The position numbers and the translations under genes were made by a program. Shown piece after piece: positions 8,934-19,000 of a stretch of DNA of 64,000 nucleotides. The DNA lies in assembly GCA_002338715.1 (NCBI GenBank), contig DDIR01000069.1, positions 1-64,000 of the forward strand, written 5' to 3'. Under the pieces are notes generated by a model. It searched no databases, was not told where the DNA came from, and saw only the letters and a list, made by a program, of their open reading frames with translations. The DNA is from Phycisphaerales bacterium UBA1845 (GTDB taxonomy: Bacteria > Planctomycetota > Phycisphaerae > UBA1845). The stretch's first letter is position 1; every line of letters begins with the position of its first letter.

Positions 8934-9356
8934 ATGGAACAGCAACGCATTGAACGATTGGAGAGCAGCTTCAATCTGGTCGCGCCCAGGGCGCAGGAAT
9001 TGGTCGATCGGTTTTACGCACTTTTGTTTTCACGTTATCCGCAAGTGCGCCCGATGTTCCCCGAGCAGATGGGCGATCAGAAAAAGAAACTCATCGCGTC
9101 ACTCGTCCTGGTTGTGCAGAACATTCGCACACCGGACAAGTTGCTCGATCCATTGACTGAAATGGGCAAACGGCATGCGGACTACGGCGCAATCCCGCAG
9201 CACTATCCGCTGGTGCGCGACACGATGCTCGAAGTCCTCGGCGAAATCGCGGGTGACGCATGGACCGACGAACTTTATGACGATTGGTCAGCCGCACTCG
9301 ATCTCGTCTCAAGCGTCATGATCGAAGGCGCGAAGGCCCACGCCCAGTCGGTGTAA
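8934..9356 (+). CDS. Single-domain haemoglobin (flavohaemoglobin-type globin)
   Basis: A 140-residue protein without a reductase domain. Globin features are LVDRFYALLFSRYPQVRPMF (helices A-C, with the conserved Phe of the CD corner), GKRHADYGAIPQHYPLVRDT with the proximal His in RHADYG, and LGEIAGDAWTDELYDDWSAA (helices G-H). Such globins bind O2 or NO and often detoxify NO when paired with a separate reductase; none is adjacent. The ATG at 8934 follows AGGGAG by 7 nt, which excludes the longer upstream frame. A hairpin terminator lies 50 bp beyond the stop. Confidence 0.87.
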   Translation: MEQQRIERLESSFNLVAPRAQELVDRFYALLFSRYPQVRPMFPEQMGDQKKKLIASLVLVVQNIRTPDKLLDPLTEMGKRHADYGAIPQHYPLVRDTMLEVLGEIAGDAWTDELYDDWSAALDLVSSVMIEGAKAHAQSV

Positions 9357-9405
9357 ACCGATACGGCTGTGCCCATCTTGAAAACCGGCTTCAGAACTCG
9401 CTTTT

Positions 9406-9444
9406 GTGCCGCAATTCGATTTACGAATCGGTTGCGGCACTTTT
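9406..9444 (+). terminator. Intrinsic terminator after the globin gene
   Basis: GTGCCGCAA (9406-9414) and TTGCGGCAC (9432-9440) form a 9-bp stem, followed by TTTT. It overlaps the stop codon of the convergent minus-strand gene. On the minus strand it is followed by A rather than T, so it works for the plus strand only. Confidence 0.65.
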
Positions 9445-12198
9445 GCTGGCCGGTTTCGCCGCGACGCCGAATGTGTTGACAAGATCCTTGATCTGAGCGT
9501 CGAAGTTCTTCTCAACCAACCCACGCATCAGCGCGAATTCCAGTTCAAACACGGCGCGAATGCTCGGCGTCGGGACGGCGCGGCTGCTGCTGCCCATGCG
9601 CGTATCGACGAAACGGTCGGCCAGCCCGCATGCGATAAGCTGTCCCTGCCCCACTTCCTTGACCGAGGTCACCGCAACTCCGCCTGGCGCCACGAAGATC
9701 GCCTTGCCGCCCGTGACCGGCAGCATCGTCGGACTGTCACACACGTGCACGTTTTCGTCGGCCACGAGAACCGCGCCGCTTGTCGGACGATCGCCAAACG
9801 CCATGCCATACTCAGACAGTACCTGCGATGCCGTCGAGTCCTTGTTTGATGCAGCATCCAGGATCATCAGGCTGCCGCCACGATTTAGGAATTCTGAAAT
9901 GTTCGCAAGCGTCTCCTTGCCAAACGGAACTTGCGGTTTGAGGAGAACGATGGGGTTGTCGCGCTGCAGCGCCGCATCCAGATCAAACGACACATCCGTG
10001 TAATAGCCGAGGCGCAGAACCCACTGATAGAAAATCTCATAGCTTGCGTCGTATCGCTGCGTAAAGCCAAACAATGGAAGCTCATAGGTATTCGGCCACT
10101 TCGCTTTCTGTTTCGCCAGTGCCGGATTGACTTCGGGTCTCTTCTTGCCGCTGTCGACAAAGAACGCAAACTCACGCTCAAATGCGTTGGTGGCCGCGTC
10201 GATCCAGGTCTCTTCAGGCGCCGGTTTGGTGCTGTGATCCATGTCGAAGACAACGGTGTGTACCGGCCTGATGGCTTTGGGTAATGCATACGATTGCGCG
10301 GACAGTTCCGCACACGCCCACATCCCAAACCACGCCGCACCCGCACCGCAAGCTATCACCAATCCACTAAACGAAAGATCCGGCCGCAAGCGCCAGCTTG
10401 CGAAGATCATCACCGCGAACAACACGAAGAACGCGACCAGCATCACCGGATTCACGAACCCGAGGCTGTTCGTCCGGTTGAGCCATTCCACCGCACCAAG
10501 GAGCATCTCCGGCTTGCCGGGATAAAACGCGAGGAAGTTTGAATAGACCGTGCTGTCACCGAACGCCACAACCCGCCCCTCGCCAGCCGTCGTACAAACG
10601 GTCTGATCATAGGCACCGAACCGTGCATAAGTCAGGTCTTCGACGTGCGGATAGAAGTTGCCGGCCGCGTAATCGATGGGCAGCGACCACAACCCCGTCG
10701 AGCGAATCACCGGTCGAACCTTCCACGAGTCGGTCGCGATCGAGCACGACACCGCGAACTTGTAGAACGGGACGTCCTGCATGATCGGGTGAACGCCCAA
10801 TCGCGTGGGAATGATTTTGTTGCGTTTCTCGCCGCCGGGAATATGGACCTGTTCCCATTTGCGGGTCAGATCGAAGACGGAGTTGTATTGAAACGCGATG
10901 CCGAATTTACGCGTAATCGGATTTAGCGCGACGCTTGAACCAAAAACGTTGGTGTGCTCACCGAGCGCGAACAGCCCCCCGCCATTGTCAACAAACGCTT
11001 CCATCGCGGCCAGTTCTTCGTCGCTGTAGTTGTCGGTTGGTGTCTTGAGGATCAGCACGTCGTAGTTGGCCAATCGATCGGCCGTCAACTTGCCATCCAT
11101 GTTGACATCGAGGTCGTAGAAGTGCTTGAGATACTCGGCCATGCAGTAATAGTTGTAACCGGATTCGTGTCCGTACCAGTCGGTGGTGTACGGGTTGTCG
11201 GTGCGCTCCCAGCGGCTATGGGCTTCGTCGAGCAGGACGCGCCCTTCTTTGCGCACGCCTGGATCCCAATAGTTGACACCGACGGCTGCACAGAAGCACG
11301 CCACCGAACCGGCGAGGATCATCGTCGCCCTGTGCTTGGGGAAATCCCACGCCTGTGTGTTGGGCACCCAGTCAGCCGCTTCTGCGGACCAGGGCATGAA
11401 ACGTGCAAGAATCGGAATCAATGGAAGCAGCGTCAGGGCAGTGATCCAGGGCATCCAGAATACTTCGACGTGAACAATGTCGTCGTCGTGTTTGACGAAC
11501 AACATGGCCGTGATGAAAATCGGAATCAGCACGAACAGTCGCAGGATCGAATACACCCCGAGCGTCGCGGTCAGTTTCGCCGCGTTAACGACGAACGATT
11601 GTTTGGCCCGTGACAGCCACGCGAAAAACATGCCGGCCAACCATATCTGCGCGAGCGGGAAGATCGCCAGGTGCTCCCAAAGGAACGGGAACTCGTGGAC
11701 CGAGCGCATCATCCGCACGCCGAGTCGTCCACCGCTGTAGCTGACATCCGCCCCCAACCATGAAAACAGTTGGTAGAGAATCGCGCCGACGTATGGCACG
11801 TTCGGGTTGCGTGCGGTCCAACCCATTGTCATCCAGTAGGTCGCACTTTGCAGTAGCAGCAGCGCCCCGACGAACGTCGTCGCCAACCCAACCGAACGCA
11901 TGACCATCGACCCACCACCCAGTGCAAGCGAGACCACTCCGACGAGCAAAAGAATCGGTCCCGTGCGATAAGCCGGCAGCGCCAGCAGTAGAATCACTGC
12001 CAGCGGCACGAGCGCCCACAGAATGCGCCGGCGGGTGGTCGTGTTGATGGTCGGTACGTAGTGACGCAGGCCAACGATGCTGCACAGCACGGCCAATATC
12101 ACCAGAGTCCATTGGCGAAACGGTACCTCTTCGATGTGATGGTGAAATGCAAACATCCAACTCAACGAAGCCAGAATGACAGCCGCCCAGCGAATCAT
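9421..12198 (-). CDS. Large polytopic membrane protein with two GATase-like (DUF4350-like) domains
   Basis: A 925-residue protein. The N-terminal 270 residues hold about eight membrane segments. Two similar soluble domains follow, each with a beta-strand/helix typical of class I glutamine-amidotransferase-like folds: VLILKTPTDNYSDEELAAME then FVDNGGGLFALGEHTN, and later SEFLNRGGSLMILDAAS. Two further membrane segments separate them. No catalytic Cys-His pair is evident, so they are probably binding domains, as in GldG/DUF4350 proteins. The membrane part (WLGADVSYSGGRLGVRMMRS, then SILRLFVLI) resembles exosortase topology but lacks the catalytic Cys. It overlaps the upstream paralogous gene by 4 bp (ATGA) and closes a three-gene operon. 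Function unknown. Confidence 0.7.
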   Translation of the reverse strand: MIRWAAVILASLSWMFAFHHHIEEVPFRQWTLVILAVLCSIVGLRHYVPTINTTTRRRILWALVPLAVILLLALPAYRTGPILLLVGVVSLALGGGSMVMRSVGLATTFVGALLLLQSATYWMTMGWTARNPNVPYVGAILYQLFSWLGADVSYSGGRLGVRMMRSVHEFPFLWEHLAIFPLAQIWLAGMFFAWLSRAKQSFVVNAAKLTATLGVYSILRLFVLIPIFITAMLFVKHDDDIVHVEVFWMPWITALTLLPLIPILARFMPWSAEAADWVPNTQAWDFPKHRATMILAGSVACFCAAVGVNYWDPGVRKEGRVLLDEAHSRWERTDNPYTTDWYGHESGYNYYCMAEYLKHFYDLDVNMDGKLTADRLANYDVLILKTPTDNYSDEELAAMEAFVDNGGGLFALGEHTNVFGSSVALNPITRKFGIAFQYNSVFDLTRKWEQVHIPGGEKRNKIIPTRLGVHPIMQDVPFYKFAVSCSIATDSWKVRPVIRSTGLWSLPIDYAAGNFYPHVEDLTYARFGAYDQTVCTTAGEGRVVAFGDSTVYSNFLAFYPGKPEMLLGAVEWLNRTNSLGFVNPVMLVAFFVLFAVMIFASWRLRPDLSFSGLVIACGAGAAWFGMWACAELSAQSYALPKAIRPVHTVVFDMDHSTKPAPEETWIDAATNAFEREFAFFVDSGKKRPEVNPALAKQKAKWPNTYELPLFGFTQRYDASYEIFYQWVLRLGYYTDVSFDLDAALQRDNPIVLLKPQVPFGKETLANISEFLNRGGSLMILDAASNKDSTASQVLSEYGMAFGDRPTSGAVLVADENVHVCDSPTMLPVTGGKAIFVAPGGVAVTSVKEVGQGQLIACGLADRFVDTRMGSSSRAVPTPSIRAVFELEFALMRGLVEKNFDAQIKDLVNTFGVAAKPASKSAATDS

Positions 12199-14690
12199 AT
12201 TTCACCCTGCTTCAAAACATTGTTAACCAGCCAACTGAAGAACTGCACGTTTGGCATGACCGCGCCTTCTTCGGTTTCGAAATTTCGACATTGGAAGATC
12301 TTGGTGTCGCCGATGACCACCAGTTGCCCAGCCCCGACGGGTCGCCGCACGATCGTTGGATCGTTACGCAAACTGGCGATGGTCTCAGCCGCAGGACCGT
12401 ATTTCAGGTCGCTGACGACGGGCCAAACTTCCCAGTAATTCGGCATGATGGTCGTGCCCGGAATCGCATCGGTCGCACGCCCCTGCGGTTTGTAAGCGAC
12501 GTCGAGTCCGTAGTGTTCCAGGAATGAAGTTGCGCCGGCTTTTTCTTCCCAACCGACGGTCAGCAACACGGTGCCGCCTTGCTTCATGAATCGATCGAGC
12601 GCGTCGATTTCACTTGCGGAGTATGGCTTGGACGGAGCGATGGTGACGAACAACTTGCTTGCGAGTAGCTGATCTTCGTCGAAGTCGCGCGCTCCCAGCG
12701 AAAAGTACCCTTCGCGCATCAGGTTCAGATAAACACCACTGATGGCGTCGTCGCGCCATGCTTCCATCGAATGCAGACCGACATGCGACAGATCGACCAG
12801 GGCGACTTGGCCTTTGAGAGGCGTCAACTTCGAGTTGTCAACCAGATACTCGCGGGCGCCCCAGCCCGAAATCAACATGGCGATGCATGCAACGGGCACG
12901 ACCTGCAGTTTGTTTCGCGTGCCCCGAATAATGAGACCCATCGCGCTGAACAAGAGAATAATGCCCAGAACATCACGCCAGCGGGCAACAGTCGCCTGCC
13001 CTGTGCTGGCCAACCACTCAAAGACGCGGGCGGTGAAGCGCCAAGTCTGCGTTTGAATGGCGTTCACGAAACCGGAGGTGTCACCCACCACGACGACTTT
13101 GCCTGCGCCGACGTTTTCGGCTGCAACAAGCACCATGTCACCCAGACGCTCATCCTTATCGGGGGCCGCATTGTCCATGTAGCCCTTCTGCGGACTGCGA
13201 ACGTGAACGCCTTTGTCGGCGTAGCCATAACGCCCGACGATCAATGGTGTTGCGGGATACTGGATGTTCAGCGAAGCCCCGACGACGCAGCCGGATTCGT
13301 TCGTTTCGTCGCCGAGATGAACGGTGGTGGCGTGCGGCCAATATTGGAGCGAATGCAACCAACCGCCAATGTAATAGTACGCCGAATCAAAGTTGAAACT
13401 GATGCTCGTGTTTTGAATGGCTTCGTCGAGGATTTTGTCGCCACCAGGTTCATCATCCTTGCGCCAGGTATGGTCGCCCAGCATCAACAGCGAGCCACCT
13501 TTCTCCACAAAATCTTCGATCAGCGCAATCTGCTCGCCAGTCAAATGCTCCTTGGGATTGGCGATGAACAGCACGTCGCGATCGGCAAGCGACACGTCGT
13601 CGAGCGAATCGATGAGACCGCCCTCCCAGCCCATGGTTTCCAGCAATGCAGGCAGGTTTCCAAACATGCCGGCGCTTCGCGAGCCGTAGCGCTGCTTGTT
13701 TGGCGTCATCCAGTTGTGGAATCCCTCCTTATACAACGCATACCGCGTCACGCCCGCGATGCCCTTGCCGGTGCGATGCTTGCCTGGAGGATTCACAAAA
13801 AGAACAACACCGATCACGACCATTGGAACCGCGAGCCAGACCAGGATGGATCGTTGCGGACCGTCCTTGGCGCAACCGGGTTCAACCCGAAACTTTGAAA
13901 TGGCCCTGAAATAGATTGCAATGGGCACACACAGCGCGATGGCCAGCATCCCTGTCATACGCAGTGGATGCAGAAACTTCCAAACTCTTTCTTGCCAAGT
14001 CAGTGTGTCGGCGGCTAACAATTCTGCATCGATCTGGTACTTGTCAAAAGCGACCAGATACAATGCGTAGATCACCGCAATCAGAACTGCTGCAACCGCG
14101 CCCCACTGATTGAACTTGCGATGCGATGGCAGAATCGAAGCAACAAGCACGATCAGAAATGCGTAAGCGGCCAACCCGATTCCGCTGAATGTCGGACCGA
14201 ACGTATTGACCCCCGAGCCGCTGCGTACGATTCCGGTCAACACATTGGAAACGCCCTGGCTGAAATACCAACTAGTCAAGCTGTTTCCGTAGAGGTATTG
14301 AAACGTTCCGAAGATCATCGTCGCGACCGCAAACGCCGCAAAGTGCGTTGCTTGTCCCGTACGCCGTCGGGCGAAGATTTCCAAACCCCAAAACCAGAGT
14401 GCAGCGCCAAAGAGACGAATCGTCCAGTGAGTTGGCACCATCAGCAAACCAACGATGCAGATGATCAAGCCAGCGATCGGAAACGAAGATTGTGATTGTT
14501 GCTTTGGCGCGGCATGCGATTCAGATCCACTGACGGTCTGAACCGATGCAGTCTGACCGGTCCACAGAATACCCGAAAGGATCAGTAGAACGACGGCGGC
14601 AGCGGCATTTAGTTCGTGTGCGAACAGGCCCATCGCCTCAGCCGCAAATGCGACGCCAAACCAGGCACATGAAATACTCCAGAATCTCAA
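12195..14690 (-). CDS. Large polytopic membrane protein, paralogue of the downstream gene, with two GATase-like domains
   Basis: An 831-residue protein with the same plan as its downstream neighbour: about eight N-terminal membrane segments, a GATase-like domain (VLFIANPKEHLTGEQIALIE then VEKGGSLLMLGDHTW), two or three membrane segments, and a second such domain (IDALDRFMKQGGTVLLTVGW). The start is a TTG at 14690, supported by AAGGAG 7 nt upstream. A duplicated domain inside each protein and duplicated genes in tandem suggest a heteromeric membrane complex whose soluble halves bind a shared ligand. The membrane part contains GVNTFGPTFSGIGLAAYAF, placed like the exosortase core. No catalytic residues can be assigned. 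The gene lies between the TPR gene and the 925-residue gene. Confidence 0.7.
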   Translation of the reverse strand: MRFWSISCAWFGVAFAAEAMGLFAHELNAAAAVVLLILSGILWTGQTASVQTVSGSESHAAPKQQSQSSFPIAGLIICIVGLLMVPTHWTIRLFGAALWFWGLEIFARRRTGQATHFAAFAVATMIFGTFQYLYGNSLTSWYFSQGVSNVLTGIVRSGSGVNTFGPTFSGIGLAAYAFLIVLVASILPSHRKFNQWGAVAAVLIAVIYALYLVAFDKYQIDAELLAADTLTWQERVWKFLHPLRMTGMLAIALCVPIAIYFRAISKFRVEPGCAKDGPQRSILVWLAVPMVVIGVVLFVNPPGKHRTGKGIAGVTRYALYKEGFHNWMTPNKQRYGSRSAGMFGNLPALLETMGWEGGLIDSLDDVSLADRDVLFIANPKEHLTGEQIALIEDFVEKGGSLLMLGDHTWRKDDEPGGDKILDEAIQNTSISFNFDSAYYYIGGWLHSLQYWPHATTVHLGDETNESGCVVGASLNIQYPATPLIVGRYGYADKGVHVRSPQKGYMDNAAPDKDERLGDMVLVAAENVGAGKVVVVGDTSGFVNAIQTQTWRFTARVFEWLASTGQATVARWRDVLGIILLFSAMGLIIRGTRNKLQVVPVACIAMLISGWGAREYLVDNSKLTPLKGQVALVDLSHVGLHSMEAWRDDAISGVYLNLMREGYFSLGARDFDEDQLLASKLFVTIAPSKPYSASEIDALDRFMKQGGTVLLTVGWEEKAGATSFLEHYGLDVAYKPQGRATDAIPGTTIMPNYWEVWPVVSDLKYGPAAETIASLRNDPTIVRRPVGAGQLVVIGDTKIFQCRNFETEEGAVMPNVQFFSWLVNNVLKQGEI

Positions 14691-14751
14691 GGCACGCTCC
14701 TTTTGCGCAGCGGGCAGAATCCGACCGACCAGACCGCGCGATTAGAACCAC

Positions 14752-15810
14752 TTAGTTCGACGAAGTTTTGGAACCGATACTGGCGAGTTGCTGTTTCTGC
14801 TGCTCGAACATCTGCGCGTATTGGGGCGCGAGCTTGATCAACTCGTCGTAACGCGCTGCAGCTTCGGTCGTTCGGCCCAGCTTTCCGTAAAGTTGAGCGA
14901 GAACCTGAACGTAGGCGAATGTATTGGGTGATGCCGCATTGGCTTCTTCGGCCAGCTTGACTGCCTGAGGCAAGTCGCGATCCAGATCGAAGTAGAGCTT
15001 GGCCAACTGGAATTTGCCTGAAGGGGCGGCTGGTCCACCGGATTGAATCTGCGTTTTGTACCCTTCGATCGCCTTGGCGTATGACTGTTCCGCGGCGGCA
15101 GTGTTGTTCCGCTGTTTTTCAATGTCACCGATGTGGGTGTAGCAGCAGAAATACTGGGGGTTTTGTTTGAGCACTTCGAGATACATCGCGATCGCTTCAT
15201 CGTTTCGACCAAGCGCCTTAAGTGCATCTCCAAGAGAATGTCTGGCTTGAAGGCGTTGCGGGTTTTCCTGAAGCGCCACCTGAAACTCGCTGACGGCTTC
15301 AGCATATTTGCCAGCTCTGAACAATTCATTGCCACGCGCCGTGTGCGGACCGCCATCGTCATGGGCGTGTTGGGCTGCGGCGGCTGTACGCTGTGCGGCT
15401 TGACCTTGCGCCGAACGCGGCAGCGACCCGAGACCACCACTGCCCTTTCCGAAGTTGGCCATCCGCTGCATCTCTGCCGGCGTCATGCCACCCATGCCGG
15501 CTTCCGCCATCTGGTTGGTATTCACCGAACCGCCCTGACCGCCGGTTGCAGGCTTAGCCGGTACCTGGCGATCGCTTTCATCAAAGCGTGAGAATGCCTG
15601 GTCCAGCGTGAACTTGTATAGACCGGAATACTCCGGGTCTTTGAACATCTGACCGTTGGCGGTGATGAGCACAACCAAAGCGATGACCGCCACGACGCAC
15701 GATCCAAACAGTGCGAGCGGGCTGACTTTCGAAGTTGAACTCCTGTGAATGGGCGAACCGCCTTGCGTCGATCCTGCCCCCGATGTGTGCGATGTGTTTT
15801 TGCCAGCCAT
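14752..15810 (-). CDS. Membrane-anchored TPR protein
   Basis: A 352-residue protein with a basic, Ser/Gly-rich N-terminus, one membrane helix (PLALFGSCVVAVIALVVLIT, about residues 24-44), a Gly/Met-rich linker, and at least five TPR units from about residue 160: RGNELFRAGKYAEAVSEFQV, HSLGDALKALGRNDEAIAMY, and others. TPR arrays are protein-binding scaffolds. The open frame runs up to 15900, but AGGAAAGG lies just before the ATG at 15810, which I choose. It is the first gene of the operon with the two large GATase-like membrane proteins and probably recruits partners to them. Confidence 0.82.
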   Translation of the reverse strand: MAGKNTSHTSGAGSTQGGSPIHRSSTSKVSPLALFGSCVVAVIALVVLITANGQMFKDPEYSGLYKFTLDQAFSRFDESDRQVPAKPATGGQGGSVNTNQMAEAGMGGMTPAEMQRMANFGKGSGGLGSLPRSAQGQAAQRTAAAAQHAHDDGGPHTARGNELFRAGKYAEAVSEFQVALQENPQRLQARHSLGDALKALGRNDEAIAMYLEVLKQNPQYFCCYTHIGDIEKQRNNTAAAEQSYAKAIEGYKTQIQSGGPAAPSGKFQLAKLYFDLDRDLPQAVKLAEEANAASPNTFAYVQVLAQLYGKLGRTTEAAARYDELIKLAPQYAQMFEQQKQQLASIGSKTSSN

Positions 15811-16005
15811 GATTTTACCTTTCCTCACTGTGACATAGGTGGTCACAGACTCGGTTTTGACGCACAACCGTTTTTTGACGTGTAACCGGTTGGCAATCAA
15901 GGACCTTACAGTTTAAGGCCCGGGCGATTCATATGGAACCAAAAGCCGGGTATTGTCATTGAAACAACGCTAAAAGCCCCTTGGATGGCGATTGGCTTAA
16001 ACGAC

Positions 16006-16041
16006 AAAAAGACTGGGCGAGTCACATGGACCCGCCCAGTC
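16006..16041 (-). terminator. Intrinsic terminator of the giant Cys-rich gene
   Basis: Read on the minus strand, GACTGGGCG (16041-16033) pairs with CGCCCAGTC (16019-16011) and is followed by TTTTT. It lies about 50 bp past the stop at 16093 and separates that gene from the downstream TPR/GATase operon. Confidence 0.75.
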
Positions 16042-16092
16042 GACTTCCTGATTAGAAAAACCAAGTAACGAGATCAATCAATCGACTTACGG

Positions 16093-19000
16093 TCATCCTC
16101 CATTTTGATGAACCTGCATGTCGGAGATTTCAAACGTTCCATTGCTCAGATTCTGAGCCGTCAACCGAACTCGACGATCAGGATTGTCCACGCAATTCTC
16201 GTGGCTCAACCGAATCTCGTCGCAGAGCACCGGAGGCTGACCCGGAATCGAAGCGTTGAAATCGACCCGGTAGACGATGTCGAAGAAGCTGTCCACCGTG
16301 AACTGACCCTGCGAAACACCGAGACGGACGTCGACGCCATCCTTACCCATCGAACCGATATTCGAGATCACCAAGGGCTGACCTGGTGGCGGGACCGGCA
16401 CAATGCCACCGCCTACGACGCCACCCAAGTGAAGGAACTCGATCTGAATATCGACGGCTGGGTTCTGACATGCGGACGCATCAACGGTCAATTGCTGTTG
16501 ACCCGGTACCGATTGGTCAATCCGGTACACGATGTCGAAGAAGCTGTCCACGGCGAACGATCCGCCTGGTGGAATCTCGGGACCGAAATCAATCGTGTAA
16601 ACGATGTCGAAGAAGCTGTCGACGACAAAGCCCAGGTCTGAGCTGACGCCATCCTCACCGCTCGAACCGATGTTCGACACGTGGAGACGTCCGCCAGTAT
16701 CAACGAGCGTGGCCTGTCCCAACGGAAGATGCTCGACACCGAACACCGTCACAACTGGCGGCAACGGACATCCAACGATCGAGTCAGCCGGGCAGAACGT
16801 CGCGCTTTGCGGGAAGACCGTGAAGTCGCAACCGATTGGGGTCGCACCTGGGCAAACCGTCGCCAGGTCGGCGGGACACTGCGTCACAACAGCCGCACAA
16901 AGCGTCGCGTCACACGGGCATGACGTAAACGTGATCGGACATGACGTTGAGAACACCGGTGCAAACGTGTAGTCACAAATACCGGTCGGTCCTGCACACA
17001 CGGTGAGACCGTTGTCCTCGCACGTGGTCGGAACCGTCGTCGGGCACTGCGTGATGAACGGTTCGCAGACCGTCTGAGCGCCGGCCACATCGGCACAGAC
17101 CGTCACCGTTTGTGGGCAGATCGTTTCCTGGACCGCACAGAACGTCGGTGACGGTTCACAGATCGTGAATTCGCACACCGTGGATTCAAGCGGACATTCG
17201 GTCGGTGATGCCGGGCAACTTGTCAAGACAGCCGAACAAGTCGTCGGGTCACACGGGCAGACCGTTTCACGATACGCACACAGCGTCGGGTTGGTCGGGC
17301 ACGAAGTGAACTGTCCCGGACAACTCGTGACCAGCGCATCCGCACAGAACGTCGGTGCCGGTTCACACTGCGTAATGATCACCGGGCACGAGGTCGGCGA
17401 AGTCGGTGAAATCGTCGGATCGTCGTGACAGAATCCACCGATTCCCGGACACGTGGTCGGTAAGGTCGGACAGAAGGTGTCCGTGGCCTGGCACACCGTG
17501 AACTCGCAGACAGTCGGCTGATTCGGGCACGACGTCAGGAAGTTCGGGCAAACCGTTTCTTCGATCGGACACGAGGTCGGATCGCACGGGCACACAGTTG
17601 GCGTCCGCGGACAACGCGTTTCAGTCATTGGGCACTGTGTTTGCAACTGCGGGCACACCGTTTCAACATTGGTGCAGACCGTAACCACATCTTCACACAG
17701 GGTCGGCTGAATCGGACAAACCGTCGTGAGCGGACAGATGGTCGCTGCGCCACCGGTTTCACATTCGGTCGGCGTCATCGGACAAAGTGTCGGCTGATCC
17801 GGACAGAACGTCTGGACATCCGGGCAGACCGTGAAGCTACAGAGCGTCGGTGCCTGCGGGCAAAGCGATGCAGCCTGCGGGCAGAACGTGTCCTGGATCG
17901 GACAACGCGTCGGATCGCACGGGCAAACCGAGAACTGACTCGGGCAGTTAGTCGGCATCACCGGACATTCCGTGACCACTTCGGGGCACTCTGTTGGAAC
18001 GTCCGAGCACTGAGTCGGAATCAACGGGAACACCGTCGGGTCCGGACAGCCCGCCGCTTCATCCATCGGGCAGAACGTCGGGTTCTGCGGACAGACGGTG
18101 AATTCGCATAACGTTGGTGTTCCGTCTGAACAGATCGTCTGCGAGAACGGACATTCGGTCACCTGCGTCGGGCATCGGGTGATGTCGCACGGACATTCCG
18201 TCACCGTTCGCGGGCACGCCGTGAACAACTGCGGACAAGCGGTATCTTCCAGCGGGCAGACCGTCGGCGAACTGACGCACGCCGTGATCGCCAACTCGCA
18301 TGACGTCACCGTCAGCGGGCAAACCGTATCAACCGGACACGAGGTCGGCTGATCTTGCGTACAGATGGTCGGAACCACCGGGCAGGTCGTCACAATATCC
18401 GCCGAGCAGAACGTCGGGTTTGTCGGGAAGATCGTGAAGTCGCAATCGGGCACAGACTGTGGACACAAGGTCGGTTCACGTGGACAGAACGTCGTCCCCT
18501 GAACACCACAGTTCGTCGGATCGCAAGGACAGGTCGTCACGACGGCCGGGCAGAACGTATCGCTGGCTGGACATGTCGTGAATTGACCGGCGATCACGCA
18601 GATCGTGAATTCACATTGCGTCGAATCCACCGGACACTCGGTCGGAATGAACGGGCACGCCGTGACCTGCGTCGGGAAGATGGTCGGTTCAGGATCCTGG
18701 CAAACACCTGGGATCACCGGACACGTCGTCACGTTCGTGGGACAGAAAGTGTCAGCCTGCGGACACTGCGTAAACTCGCAGAACGTCGGAATCACCGGAC
18801 ACTGAGTCTGGAAATTCGGGCAGAACGTGTCTTGCTGCGCACACGTTGTGGGTTCTGCCGGGCAGAGCGTGAACTCCTTCGGACAGAAGGTCACGTCCTG
18901 CGGGCAAACCGTGAACTGACAGACCGTCGGGAACTGCGGGCAGTTGGTGAATTCGCACTGCGTCGGATTCTGCGGGCAATTCGTCACGTCGGTCGGACAC

